A stretch of DNA of 64,000 bases, taken from contig DYGX01000015.1 of assembly GCA_020724465.1 (NCBI GenBank), positions 1 through 64,000 on the forward strand, given 5' to 3'. A program made the translations under genes and the position numbers. Under the pieces are notes generated by a model. It searched no databases. It saw only the letters and a program-made list of their open reading frames with translations, and was not told the DNA's origin. This document shows, piece after piece, positions 19,701 to 26,948 of this stretch (position 1 is its first letter; each line of letters begins with the position of its first letter). Source of the DNA: Thermoflexus sp. Its GTDB lineage: Bacteria; Chloroflexota; Anaerolineae; Aggregatilineales; Aggregatilineaceae.

Positions 19701-20848
19701 TGCATCCCCCCCGCGATCGGGAAGGGGCGCGGCGCAATCACATCCAGAGCGGTCACCACCGCCAGATACAACACGGATGCAAGCGCGGCGGAAGCGGCCA
19801 GCCACGAGCGCCTCAGGCGCGGCGGGAACATCCCGCGCAGCAGCGCCATCACCGCCCCGACGATCAGGAACAACCCACCCAGCAGCGCCGCGCCAAGCGC
19901 CGGACGCTCCCAGTAGGCGGCTTCCCAGATCACCGCTCCGGCCCACAGCGCCAGATAGGCCAGCGCGGGTGCGCCGCGCAGGGCGCTCGCGCCGTCCAGC
20001 GCGCGCACGGCGAGGTAAAGGGCGAGCGTCACCCACATCGTGGTGAAGGCGTCGACCGTCCAGAAATGCGCCTGCTGGATCGGGAACGCCGCCACCGCGT
20101 AGAACCCGGCAGCCAGCAGGCCGGTCCAGCGTCCGTAGAGGCGCCGGCCCAGCAGGAACAGCACCACGATCGTCAGCCAGTCGGCGGTGGCGGAGACGGC
20201 CCGCCCGACGAGCTGCGCCCCGGTATAGGTTTCCCAGTGTGTCGTGACGCGGTGTTCGGCGGCGGCCTGGGGATCGAACGTTTCTAGCAAGGCATGCACA
20301 TCGCGCGAGAGATGCGAGCGCGCCACGCCCGCCAGATGAACGGTGAAGAGCGGGAACTCCCCGTAGACGTACAGCCCCTTGCCGAGGTTGTTGGGGTTGA
20401 GCGGCGAGCACTCCGCGTCGAAATATCCACCCCGCCCCACCCGCTGAAGCGCAGCCAGCCGCGCCTGGGGATCGTCCGTGTCCGGGACGTCGGCGGGATA
20501 GCGCGCCTCGCAGCGCAGGCGGTGCTGCTCGGCGGCGTCCGGCGTGGGATCGGTGAACTGCAGCGGCCCGTTGAGCAGACTGACGACGTCCGTCAGAAAG
20601 CGCTCGTCGGGGTGCAGGTGGGTGTAATCGTCCCAGTTTTGCGCGTCGAAGCGCAACCACGCGCCCGCCGCCAGAATCGCGATCAGCAGCGCGTAAAACA
20701 GCACGTCGAGCGGGCGGATGCTCAGCGCCCACCCCCGGCGCGAATGCACCACCTCATCGAGCGCGGCAGGCTCCGGCGCAGAAGGGTGCGGCGCCGGAGC
20801 GTCAGCAAGCATATCGGGGTCGTTCGAAGGCAACCGTGTCTCGGTCAA
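13751..20848 (-). CDS. Giant fusion: GT39-like glycosyltransferase + DUF2298/YYY domain
   Basis: 2365 residues. About 40-720 form a GT-C/PMT_2-like half with LHPDERFL after the first membrane helix and QQAHFWTVDAFTTMWVTLALYLAVRA typical of such enzymes. About 730-1080 are soluble and beta-rich (RVFAVTFHHL, ETLRVRLWRNDLFLG), probably an extracytoplasmic sandwich. About 1270-2365 repeat the YYY domain: INYYYFGYVIVGAPVKLLG near 1444, NEMPYFTFLYGDLHAHMISMP near 1704, TGLPTILGWRWHQTQQRG near the end. The start is uncertain: the open frame begins at TTG 20848, and an ATG at 20812 is the first ATG; neither has a good ribosome site. Fusion suggests that the YYY domain works on the same lipid-linked sugar as the GT39 half. 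Confidence 0.88.
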   Translation of the reverse strand: MTETRLPSNDPDMLADAPAPHPSAPEPAALDEVVHSRRGWALSIRPLDVLFYALLIAILAAGAWLRFDAQNWDDYTHLHPDERFLTDVVSLLNGPLQFTDPTPDAAEQHRLRCEARYPADVPDTDDPQARLAALQRVGRGGYFDAECSPLNPNNLGKGLYVYGEFPLFTVHLAGVARSHLSRDVHALLETFDPQAAAEHRVTTHWETYTGAQLVGRAVSATADWLTIVVLFLLGRRLYGRWTGLLAAGFYAVAAFPIQQAHFWTVDAFTTMWVTLALYLAVRALDGASALRGAPALAYLALWAGAVIWEAAYWERPALGAALLGGLFLIVGAVMALLRGMFPPRLRRSWLAASAALASVLYLAVVTALDVIAPRPFPIAGGMQALGLAALLYALAALALELISGALRGPRWAGEPGARPAWVAAALGITWLALMGGLLLDALAPWAALLVALGGVALLILDVTDLADYALFGAALGGAVASRINVAPLAGIIVLAAAIRLLPVLDRALDRSQRSHIVAHALSGVMAAAVVALVTFRLLQPHAFLGPEIWGLRFNPGWLEDIRESAVLTSGQWDGPPNHQWASRTPYLFPWRNIVLWGFGPPLGLVAWGAWAWAGLGIVRARPQWTRHLIPFAWVLIVSAWLGGRWVTTMRYFLPIYPPLALLAAWGLIRLVAAAWRGYRARPDTARRWALGGAVGLVALVYGYTALFGFGFHTIHRTQLTRVAASRWFQETVPGDFGIWIDAPDGRRKLVNIGRGTVAPAPRVLRLEQGESAEVAFSVPGEARVFAVTFHHLTDPDGDPEPETLRVRLWRNDLFLGRQLEWEGTLARDLSRSDAPYGTGYRIDVEDEVVLAPATASASGTPPYALEITALDGGPIAVISGVLDGGGTSLDAVTIGVQSVLDDTVSGLNLSFDTPPLIRGYGDDIPATPTHWTVGGSDRVQFTIPIDGVIETVEIPHLGDPLGDAAPERVRFTLIGPDGETRTVTIEEDLSAGANRLGSPRTLTFDPPLPVRRFDEAGIPQVATLVIEAEDPIYTSGPVIAWEGDWDDPVPWPVCPLPGDVFYRDDLPSGLSGYDCGAIGMYGAHYQGLKLWMVAEDNDQKFAAMTNALDQADYIVITSNRFYDSLSRIPMRWPMTMAFYDALFDGRLGFELVKTFESYPRLGPITIPDQILPTDDHPAWLNEHWEAEEAYHVYDHPAVLVFRKTDAYSPENTAALLNSVSRRPVTAAVPGYTPDPEPVGLFAWDAVQASQAPTLLQFTADQWAIQRAGGTWRELFNLDALINRNQVAAVILWWLAIAGVGWLVWPLLFATFPALADRAFPAARITAWLLVAWIAWVGGTLKLLTWTRTGLALIVLGLVGLALVAGWSRRAALRRYLRANWRHLLAVEMLGLVLFLAFLGVRLGNPDLWQSGLGGEKPMDLAYFNGVLRSTIFPPIDPWFAGGYINYYYFGYVIVGAPVKLLGLDPAIAYNLIIPTLYAMTGLGVFSIAYNWVRARAIRPGQITGATHDAALPPAEASAALEALPAEPPALHSEARAPRGSAWVAGILALVLAIVIGNLGTVLVFVREVAALDGWQQQPLLSQVVRAELESQRTAIYDRYYREALEEFRDDTGRDPADFELGALVAEAQARTDAYIAERAKHPPLTRIWDYGLSNLRGQLRAFLRGLARVLDGEPLSVYSNRWHWGPTRIISELPGGAGHNAINEMPYFTFLYGDLHAHMISMPVYLLALLWLLAEINGAGWHLRRRWEAGLALAIGGLAVGILRPTNTWDWITFLILGAAGLTYAAWLAAVRATGHQPPSPTAGRLWALLRPGRVRELWPLLLIVPLAGAARVALYVVQRIRADEQLRRGLRLGETLIDPSITATSVLVWIVGGLAVVVGVYLALLIALRARIDRPQLLGWLGQVIAFVAIVFVVALPFTRYFATPYSSIKPWEAETTPLWAYLYIHGIFIFIAISFLVWQTARWLRRVRVRELEGLAVPVIGVGLALVAIVLFSIVFGVRQVPVAQLVVPLIAWATLLFFLPRQAPLLRAVYALIVLALAISLGVELVVLDGDIGRQNTVFKFYLQVWFLLSIAGGIALAWMLQVTYRWAPPLRAVWQGALGLLIALGLLYPIMATRARFEDRFNKAETPLTLDGLEYMKHARHYEGNAAFSLAGDYAIIRWLQENVEGTPVIVEGRRFPSEYAWNGRISINTGLPTILGWRWHQTQQRGLDNLPLLVQARENNVAAIYTLPQPALGADPATGLPQAVGVPAQDTSMADAIRAAWKLLRHYEVEYIIVGTLEHALYGDFEADPVTGMMTAGHAPGLAKFERMAEMGLLEIVYEAPRCIDYATLAVEDCPAESVYYDRIYRVVRGAALPESLAAR

Positions 20849-20971
20849 AGCGTCGTACCGTCGTTTAGAGCAAAATCCGGCGGGCGCTCCCTACGCTATC
20901 CTGATCGCCCGCCGCCGTCAAGGTCCGGTCTCCGGTGATACACGCCCAGGCCGCCCCTGTCTCACTCCATC

Positions 20972-23900
20972 TCACTCCAGCCCGATGAAGCCTGCCATCA
21001 CGCGGTAGATCAGAAACTCGCCGGTTTCTGTGCCCTGGGTGGTCTCGTAGGTGTAGGTGTACCGCTCGATTGTCCCGCCCGGAAACGTGTCTTCCAGGAA
21101 AACAGCAGTGGCATAATCCTGCGGATGAATCATGATGAACAGCGGTTTGGACGGGTCATAGGCGTAGGGCGTGCCCCGGTTGGCGGCGATACGATCGAAG
21201 ATCTGCTCGCGCGTGACCAGCCCGTTCGGCCAGCGCAGGTCCCCGGCGACCGCGCCGAGGATGCGGTGATCGAGCCAGTGCGGATAGGCGACCATAAAGG
21301 CGTTGCCATAGCTGCCCTCGCCCAGCGCGAACGCCTTCATCGGCGCGGCGATAGCGTGATAGGGCTTCCAGCTATGGCTGTAGCTGAGCCGGTAGTCCGT
21401 GAAGTAGTTGCGCCAGTTTGGTCCAATGGCCCCCGCCAGGACGAGCGCGATCGCCGCCAGACCGGCAGCGGCGCCCACCCACGCGCGCCATCGCTCGCGC
21501 GGCGCCTCGTTCAGCCCGGCGCCCAACGCGCCCAGCGGCAGCGCCGCCAGCAGAAAGACGGCCGGGATCGCGCCGCTGGCCCGCGTAAAGCTCGGATTTT
21601 CGATGGTATAGGCCAGGGTCAGCGCGGAAGGCAGGAGCATCACCAGCACCACCGCCGGAACCAGCCAGTCGACCGCCGCCGGGCGCCGTGCCACCCGCAC
21701 GCCCCACAGCACCAGCCCCAGAATCAGCAGGCCGCCGGTCAGCCCGTCAAGCGCCGGGTGCCCCTGAGCGTTGTTGATCCACGCGCTGTCGCCCTGCCAG
21801 TGCGCCATACGCAGCGCATCCGCATAATTGTCGACCAGCACGCCGCGCTGCTCCCAGATGCGCTCGATCTGCTCGGCCAGCGAGGGGTGATAGACGACCG
21901 TCTGCCCGGTGTCGGGATCGATCCGCCAGAACGTCTCTTCGCCGAACAGCCGCCCGCGCGTGCGGTTCCAGAACTCGTCCGGATACAACAGGCTGTAGTG
22001 GTGCATCGGCAGATAGAGCGCCAGGGCGATCACGGCTGCCGCCAGCAAGCCGCCGCCATAGCGCGATGTCGCGCCGCGCCGCGCCCGCGCCGCCAGCGCC
22101 ACGATCGCGAACCACGCCATCGCCGCCAGCGGGATCAGCGCGCCGAGCTGCTCGCCAAACGCGCGCAGGTTGGCGCGCTCGCTTCGTTCCAGCAGCCAGG
22201 CGCCGCCCGCATAGGCCAGCACCGGCAGCACCGCCGCCACGCCCACCACCGACGCTTCCAGCATGATACGCGGCACGTCCCGCCAGCGCCGCGCCGTACC
22301 CAGCGCCGCCAGCGCCACGCCGATCACCGCCAGCACGGGCAGCATGCGGTTGGCCTGGTAGAAATAGACCCCCGCGCCGAGCGTCAGGCCGAGCGCCACA
22401 AAATCGCGCATCCGGTTGTGGCGCATGGCCCGCGCCAGAAAGCCGATCGCCAGCGCGGTGGTCAGCGGCGTCAGCACGATCCGCAGCCCCAGGCGCGAAA
22501 GCATGACGTGCCACGAGCTGATCGCCACCAACCCCGCCAGCGCCAGCCCGACCCAGTTGCCCAGCCGCCGGGCGCGTGCTGTCTCTGTGCCGATTACCTG
22601 GCGCGCCATCCACCACAACGCCGGCAGCGTCAGGATGCCCTCGATCGCGCTGGCAAGCTTGAGCGCCCGGAAATTGAAGCCGACGCCCAGCACATCCGCG
22701 ATGAAGGCGACGACCATCATCTGAAAGCCTTCACGCCCGCCGTTGTTCGGGAAGAAAACCGCCACATGCCCCTCGCTGACGCGCAACGCGTCGAGCAGCT
22801 TTTCAATGTGGTCGCTGGTCATCTCCGGCGGGGTCGAATCGAGATTGTGCAGGCGAAAATAGGCCCCCACGGCAATCATCGCCAGCAGGGCAAGCGCGGT
22901 CGCCAGCACGTCTGGCTGTCGCCACCAGCGGCGCGCCGGGCGGGCTGACTGCGCGCGCGGGCGCGGCCCGGATTGCCGCCGGGCGCGCCAGTTGACGAGC
23001 AGAATCCCCACCCACAACGCAATCGACAGCGCCCACAGGATCACGCCGCCCGACGTCAGCACCACGTCGATCACCCGGCCGTCGGGCGCGCGCTGGACGT
23101 TGGCGCGGTACGCCAGGCCGGAAAGCAGCACCGCCGCCGGGATCAGCGCCAGAGCCGGCGTGTGCACCTGGAGCCAGGACGTCACCGGGGTGCCGCGCTG
23201 CGCCACCGGCTGCGCGGTGGGCGCAGGCATGATCATCGAGCGCACACGGAAGACGGCCTCATCACCACCGTCCGGCTCGTCACCTTCCGGCTGATCCGGC
23301 AGCGCATCCTCGGGCGGCGCCAGGCCGATCAGCAGCCCGGTCCACAGCGCGGCGCTCAGCGCCAGCAGGATCGCGGCGCCCGCTATACCGCCGGGCGCAA
23401 TCAGGGCCAGCGCCAAAGCCAGAAGCGCCGCGCCCGCCCAGGCCGCGCGCCGCCATCGGGCCGCCGGGCCGTCCGCCACAAGCGCGTGGATCGCTGCCGC
23501 CGCGCGCGGGAGACGCCGCGCCCACCAGCCGCGCGCTGCATACAGCTCGACCCCAACCACCAGCGCGCCGCTCAGCACAAACCACATCAGCGCGCCGCGC
23601 GTATCACCGCGCAGCCGGGCCACCGGATCCAGCGCCGCGGCGTGCAGAGTCACGCCGCCTTGCAGCGCCAGCAGGATCGCAGCAGCCAGCGCGCCTGGCC
23701 GCATCCAGCGCGCCGCGTCGCGGGCTGCCGTTTCGCCTTCGCTGACCGGCTCCTCATGCGGGGCAGGCAGCGGCTCGTCTTCGTCCCAGGGTTCCGGCTC
23801 AGGCGGAGCCGCCTCGCGCCCATCGGAGCGCCGGCTCGCCGCGTTTGCGTCCGCGTCCGCCGCCGGATCGTAGGTCAGCACACGCCAGAACAGGCGCGCG

Positions 23901-24082
23901 GTGCGCGCCGGTCGCCAGAACAGATAGCGCAGCGCCTCGGCCAGCGTCAGGTCTTCGAAGATCACCGCCGCCGCCTGGACCGGGCTGCCGTCCTGGGGAA
24001 CCGGCGCCGCCGGAGAATCATCCGGGCCGCGATACCCCGGCGCGCCGGACTCTGGCGCGTGCTCGAAATCCTGCTCGTTCAT
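20972..24082 (-). CDS. Glycosyltransferase family 39-like membrane protein with long N-terminal extension
   Basis: 1036 residues. The first 140 are cytoplasmic, acidic and Pro-rich. A hydrophobic block of several helices (about 150-340) precedes the GT-C core. The core starts near 395 with LAMIAVGAYFRLHNLDS, then PEMTSDHIEKLLDALRVSEG and FFPNNGGREGF, a loop typical of GT39-like enzymes of Chloroflexota that use polyprenyl-phosphate sugars. A C-terminal soluble domain (ITREQIFDRI, HPQDYATAVFLEDTFPGG) covers the last 150 residues. The extra N-terminal membrane block is unusual for the family and unexplained. The gene starts 36 nt after the upstream gene ends and is followed by a 123-nt gap before the giant fusion. 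Confidence 0.82.
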   Translation of the reverse strand: MNEQDFEHAPESGAPGYRGPDDSPAAPVPQDGSPVQAAAVIFEDLTLAEALRYLFWRPARTARLFWRVLTYDPAADADANAASRRSDGREAAPPEPEPWDEDEPLPAPHEEPVSEGETAARDAARWMRPGALAAAILLALQGGVTLHAAALDPVARLRGDTRGALMWFVLSGALVVGVELYAARGWWARRLPRAAAAIHALVADGPAARWRRAAWAGAALLALALALIAPGGIAGAAILLALSAALWTGLLIGLAPPEDALPDQPEGDEPDGGDEAVFRVRSMIMPAPTAQPVAQRGTPVTSWLQVHTPALALIPAAVLLSGLAYRANVQRAPDGRVIDVVLTSGGVILWALSIALWVGILLVNWRARRQSGPRPRAQSARPARRWWRQPDVLATALALLAMIAVGAYFRLHNLDSTPPEMTSDHIEKLLDALRVSEGHVAVFFPNNGGREGFQMMVVAFIADVLGVGFNFRALKLASAIEGILTLPALWWMARQVIGTETARARRLGNWVGLALAGLVAISSWHVMLSRLGLRIVLTPLTTALAIGFLARAMRHNRMRDFVALGLTLGAGVYFYQANRMLPVLAVIGVALAALGTARRWRDVPRIMLEASVVGVAAVLPVLAYAGGAWLLERSERANLRAFGEQLGALIPLAAMAWFAIVALAARARRGATSRYGGGLLAAAVIALALYLPMHHYSLLYPDEFWNRTRGRLFGEETFWRIDPDTGQTVVYHPSLAEQIERIWEQRGVLVDNYADALRMAHWQGDSAWINNAQGHPALDGLTGGLLILGLVLWGVRVARRPAAVDWLVPAVVLVMLLPSALTLAYTIENPSFTRASGAIPAVFLLAALPLGALGAGLNEAPRERWRAWVGAAAGLAAIALVLAGAIGPNWRNYFTDYRLSYSHSWKPYHAIAAPMKAFALGEGSYGNAFMVAYPHWLDHRILGAVAGDLRWPNGLVTREQIFDRIAANRGTPYAYDPSKPLFIMIHPQDYATAVFLEDTFPGGTIERYTYTYETTQGTETGEFLIYRVMAGFIGLE

Positions 24083-24118
24083 GCCTGTCCGCTCGCAATC
24101 CTTCCGGGCGGGCCACTT

Positions 24119-26011
24119 TCAGCCAACCCGCACCGGCCCCAGCCCGATCTGCCGGTCGCGAGAGCCGTCCGGCAGGGTCACGCCGACCGTCTCCAGCGGG
24201 CGTTCGACATCCGCGAACGCCGACAGGCTGATGAACCAGTCGCCGCTCGCCTCCGCCGGAAGCGGCAGCCGCACCGCATCGGACACCGTCTCGCCGGGCC
24301 GCCAGCACGTCACCGGGTAGCGCGTCTCGTCCGGCTGCCAGACGACCGCTTCCCCCGGCGTGCCATCCGGCCCAACCGGCAACGCCGCGAAGTAGTAGGG
24401 CGTGGTCACCTGCCGCTCGCTGCGCCAGTTGAGGTGCAGCACAACCGCGCCGTCGTCCGCCTCAGCCGACCAGCCGACCAGCCGGAAGCCTGGGTCGAAG
24501 CGGGTATCCTGCGGCACGGCGGCAGCGCGCGCCGGCGGCGGATCCGGGTGCGGAGCCAGATCCGGCGCGCCCATCACCGCCCAGGTGCTCGCCAGCGCCA
24601 GCAGCAGAACCCCCTGCGCCGCCCACAGCCCGCGCCAGGCCCGCGCACGCTCCTCAGGCGTGCCCAGCCGCGCGATCCACTGCCCCGCGCTCAGCAGCGC
24701 GAAGGGGATCAGAAACAGCCACACGCGCCCGGTTTCGCCCCGCGCCGTTCCGCTGAGCAGCAGCAACCCCAGCGTGCCAAACAGCGCCAGCGGCAGCACA
24801 TCCTCTCCGCGCCGCCAGCGGACCAGCGCCAGCAGCGCCGCGATCACGACCGGCAAGCCGCCCAGCAGCGCCCATTCCCAGGCGTGCATCCACAGCCAGG
24901 GCACATATGGGCGGTCAAGTTCCAGATGCCGCTCGAACGCCACGTGCGCCATCTCAAACGGCGCGCTGCCAGTCAGCGCCCAGAACACCAGCCACGGCAG
25001 GGCCAGCCCCAGCGCGAACCACGCGCCGACCTGCACCGGGAACCACCACACCCTCGCCTGCCGCTCGTTGAGCGCGTGCCGCAGCAGCGCGTACAGCCCC
25101 AGCAGCCCAACGAGCGGGATCATCGAAAAATTGGCGAAGGTCAGCAGCCCGGCGATCAGCCCGGACGCGGCCCACCAGCCCGCGCCGCGCCGCGCGTCAT
25201 AGCCGCGCAGCAGCAGCCCGAACGCCGCCACGCTCAGCGCCGGGTAGACCGTGTTCCACGATCCGGCGAACATCAGCGCCGCGGGGACCAGCGCCCACAG
25301 CAGCGCCAGCCAGGGCGCATCGAGCGCCATCCGGCGGGCCACCGCCGCCAGCGGCAGGACGGTCAGCGCGGCCCAGACGGGCATCAGCAGCCCGACGAGC
25401 GCCGCCGCCCACTCCGCCGCCGAGAACTGCAGCAGCGTGTAATTGTCGCACTGCAGCGGCACCAGCGCGCGCCGGATCGCCCCCGCCACGCCGGGAAGTT
25501 GCTCGAAGCCCGCCGCCGCGCCCGCGTAGACCAGCGGCAGGCCCGGCGGGCTGAGCGCCACATGCTGGCTCAGCTCGCGGTAATCCACCATCACCGCCGG
25601 CCAGTCGTGCCATGCCGGATCGGACCAGTCGATCAGCCCGGCGGCGGTGTATGGGCCGGTGGCCGTCAGCGATGCGGTCCGGTAGAACAGCTCCGCCAGC
25701 GGGTCCCCTGCGCGCGCCCAGGTCACCAGCAGCGACAGCGCCACCGCGCCCAGCATCCCCCAGGCAAGCGCGCCCCGCGTCCACGCCGCCCGGATCAGCC
25801 ACGCCGCCACCAGCGCGAAGACGGCAACCCCCGCCCCCAGCGCCAGCGCCCGCCCTAATGGGACCGGCTCGTGCGGCCACTGCCAGTGAAACAGCTCCGC
25901 GCCGCGCAGAAACGGCACCAGATCCAGCGCCAAAATCAGCGCCAGCGCGGCACTGGCGGCGACGATGATCACCACCGCCCGCGCCGGGCGGCTACCCTCT
26001 ACCCGCCTCAC
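24119..26011 (-). CDS. Polytopic GT-C-like membrane protein with beta-sandwich tail
   Basis: 630 residues from a GTG at 26011 that overlaps the upstream methyltransferase stop as GTGA, implying translational coupling. Around 11-13 hydrophobic stretches are visible. The extracytoplasmic stretch VDYRELSQHVALSPPGLPLVY (about 142-163) has the acidic plus Pro-Pro-Gly look of GT-C enzymes such as GT87/GT39. The last 130 residues, beginning FRLVGWSAEADDGAVVLHLNW, form a beta-rich tail similar to the one in the separate 659-residue protein at 40 kb. Specific substrate is not predictable. Confidence 0.72.
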   Translation of the reverse strand: MRRVEGSRPARAVVIIVAASAALALILALDLVPFLRGAELFHWQWPHEPVPLGRALALGAGVAVFALVAAWLIRAAWTRGALAWGMLGAVALSLLVTWARAGDPLAELFYRTASLTATGPYTAAGLIDWSDPAWHDWPAVMVDYRELSQHVALSPPGLPLVYAGAAAGFEQLPGVAGAIRRALVPLQCDNYTLLQFSAAEWAAALVGLLMPVWAALTVLPLAAVARRMALDAPWLALLWALVPAALMFAGSWNTVYPALSVAAFGLLLRGYDARRGAGWWAASGLIAGLLTFANFSMIPLVGLLGLYALLRHALNERQARVWWFPVQVGAWFALGLALPWLVFWALTGSAPFEMAHVAFERHLELDRPYVPWLWMHAWEWALLGGLPVVIAALLALVRWRRGEDVLPLALFGTLGLLLLSGTARGETGRVWLFLIPFALLSAGQWIARLGTPEERARAWRGLWAAQGVLLLALASTWAVMGAPDLAPHPDPPPARAAAVPQDTRFDPGFRLVGWSAEADDGAVVLHLNWRSERQVTTPYYFAALPVGPDGTPGEAVVWQPDETRYPVTCWRPGETVSDAVRLPLPAEASGDWFISLSAFADVERPLETVGVTLPDGSRDRQIGLGPVRVG

Positions 26012-26859
26012 GATGCCGCCTTGCGCCCCAGCAGAGCCAGGTTAACCGTGCTCCGGCCCGGTGGCTCGTTCAGCTTGTTGGGCCGGTCGAAGAAGTTCAG
26101 CACCGCCACACCCAGGTTGATCGGATTGAGCAGGCTGCCGTTGTTGCGATCAAACGTCGTGCGGTCGGCGGCGTCGGCCAGCTTGCCCGGCAGCAAGCCA
26201 GACTCCAGCAGCGGCTTGCCCAACCCGTAGACCAGGTTGTGAATGAACGGGAAGCTGTAGTGGGTGAAGGCGCGCTCCGCCTCGACCACCAGCCCCGCCC
26301 CCTCGACCGCCGCGCGCAGTTGCTCGCGGGTGTACAGGCGCACGTGGTTGGCCCAGATGCCCGCCAGCGGCCCGCGCCGGATCTTGGTGTGGAACAGCGT
26401 TTCCAGCGTCTTGTTGATCGGGTCCCACAGGAACGGGTAATTCGCATTGGGCACGGTGATCGCCACCACGCCGCCCGGCTTAAGCACGCGCCGGACCTCG
26501 CGCAGCCCGGCCACATCGTCCTCGATGTGTTCCAGGATCTCGGAGAGGATCACGCCGTCGAACCAGTCGTCGGGAAAGGGCAGCGCGTAGATGTTGCCGC
26601 GCGTCAGCGTGATCCCCGGCAGGTGCCCGACGTTGCGCTGCGCTTTGCGGATGATCTCGTCTTCCAGCTCCAGCCCGACCAGCTCGCACCGGCTGACGTA
26701 GCGGATCATGTTCAGATAATAACCGCGACCGCAGGCGCAGTCGAGCAGGCGCGCGCCGTCGTGCAGCGGGATCCATTCGAAAATAGTCTGCACGCGCTTC
26801 TTGAAGGCCATATCGGCCTCGTTGCGGGTCATATGCCGGATCAGTTCGGGGTCAACCAT
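26008..26859 (-). CDS. SAM-dependent class I methyltransferase
   Basis: 283 residues with a Rossmann-type methyltransferase fold. Motif I is LLDCACGRGYYLN (about 37-49), the acidic residue after beta-2 is in VGLELEDE, motif II/III is WFDGVILSEILEHIEDD, and post-motif RRVLKPGGVVAITVPN follows. This is the Methyltransf_11 class used on sugars, lipids or quinones. Its position between a GT4 enzyme and GT-C proteins, with overlapping or close reading frames, suggests methylation of a glycan or glycolipid intermediate at the inner membrane face. The C-terminal third (HYSFPFIHNLVYGLG) is partly hydrophobic and may touch the membrane. Confidence 0.88.
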   Translation of the reverse strand: MVDPELIRHMTRNEADMAFKKRVQTIFEWIPLHDGARLLDCACGRGYYLNMIRYVSRCELVGLELEDEIIRKAQRNVGHLPGITLTRGNIYALPFPDDWFDGVILSEILEHIEDDVAGLREVRRVLKPGGVVAITVPNANYPFLWDPINKTLETLFHTKIRRGPLAGIWANHVRLYTREQLRAAVEGAGLVVEAERAFTHYSFPFIHNLVYGLGKPLLESGLLPGKLADAADRTTFDRNNGSLLNPINLGVAVLNFFDRPNKLNEPPGRSTVNLALLGRKAAS

Positions 26860-26915
26860 CTTCGGCTCGTCGTGTGCGGATCCGACCGGTCTGCGTTCGG
26901 ACTCAAATCGGTTCT

Positions 26916-26921
26916 ATCATA
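26916..26921 (-). promoter_or_regulatory. Possible internal promoter (-10 TATGAT) before the methyltransferase gene
   Basis: TATGAT on the minus strand (26921-26916) lies about 57 nt upstream of the methyltransferase start, in the 89-nt gap after the GT4 gene. No good -35 box is seen at 17 nt, so this is weak. Confidence 0.25.
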
Positions 26922-26948
26922 CCGCCTGGCGCGGCGTGGTCGAAATGG

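Noticed and set aside
17597-20287. Very long plus-strand frame (896 codons) antisense to the giant YYY fusion; similar frames at 13940-15451 and 22973-25858
   Set aside because: They are composed mainly of Arg, Gln, His, Pro and Ala, have no domain resemblance or ribosome sites, and mirror the third-position GC bias of the sense genes.
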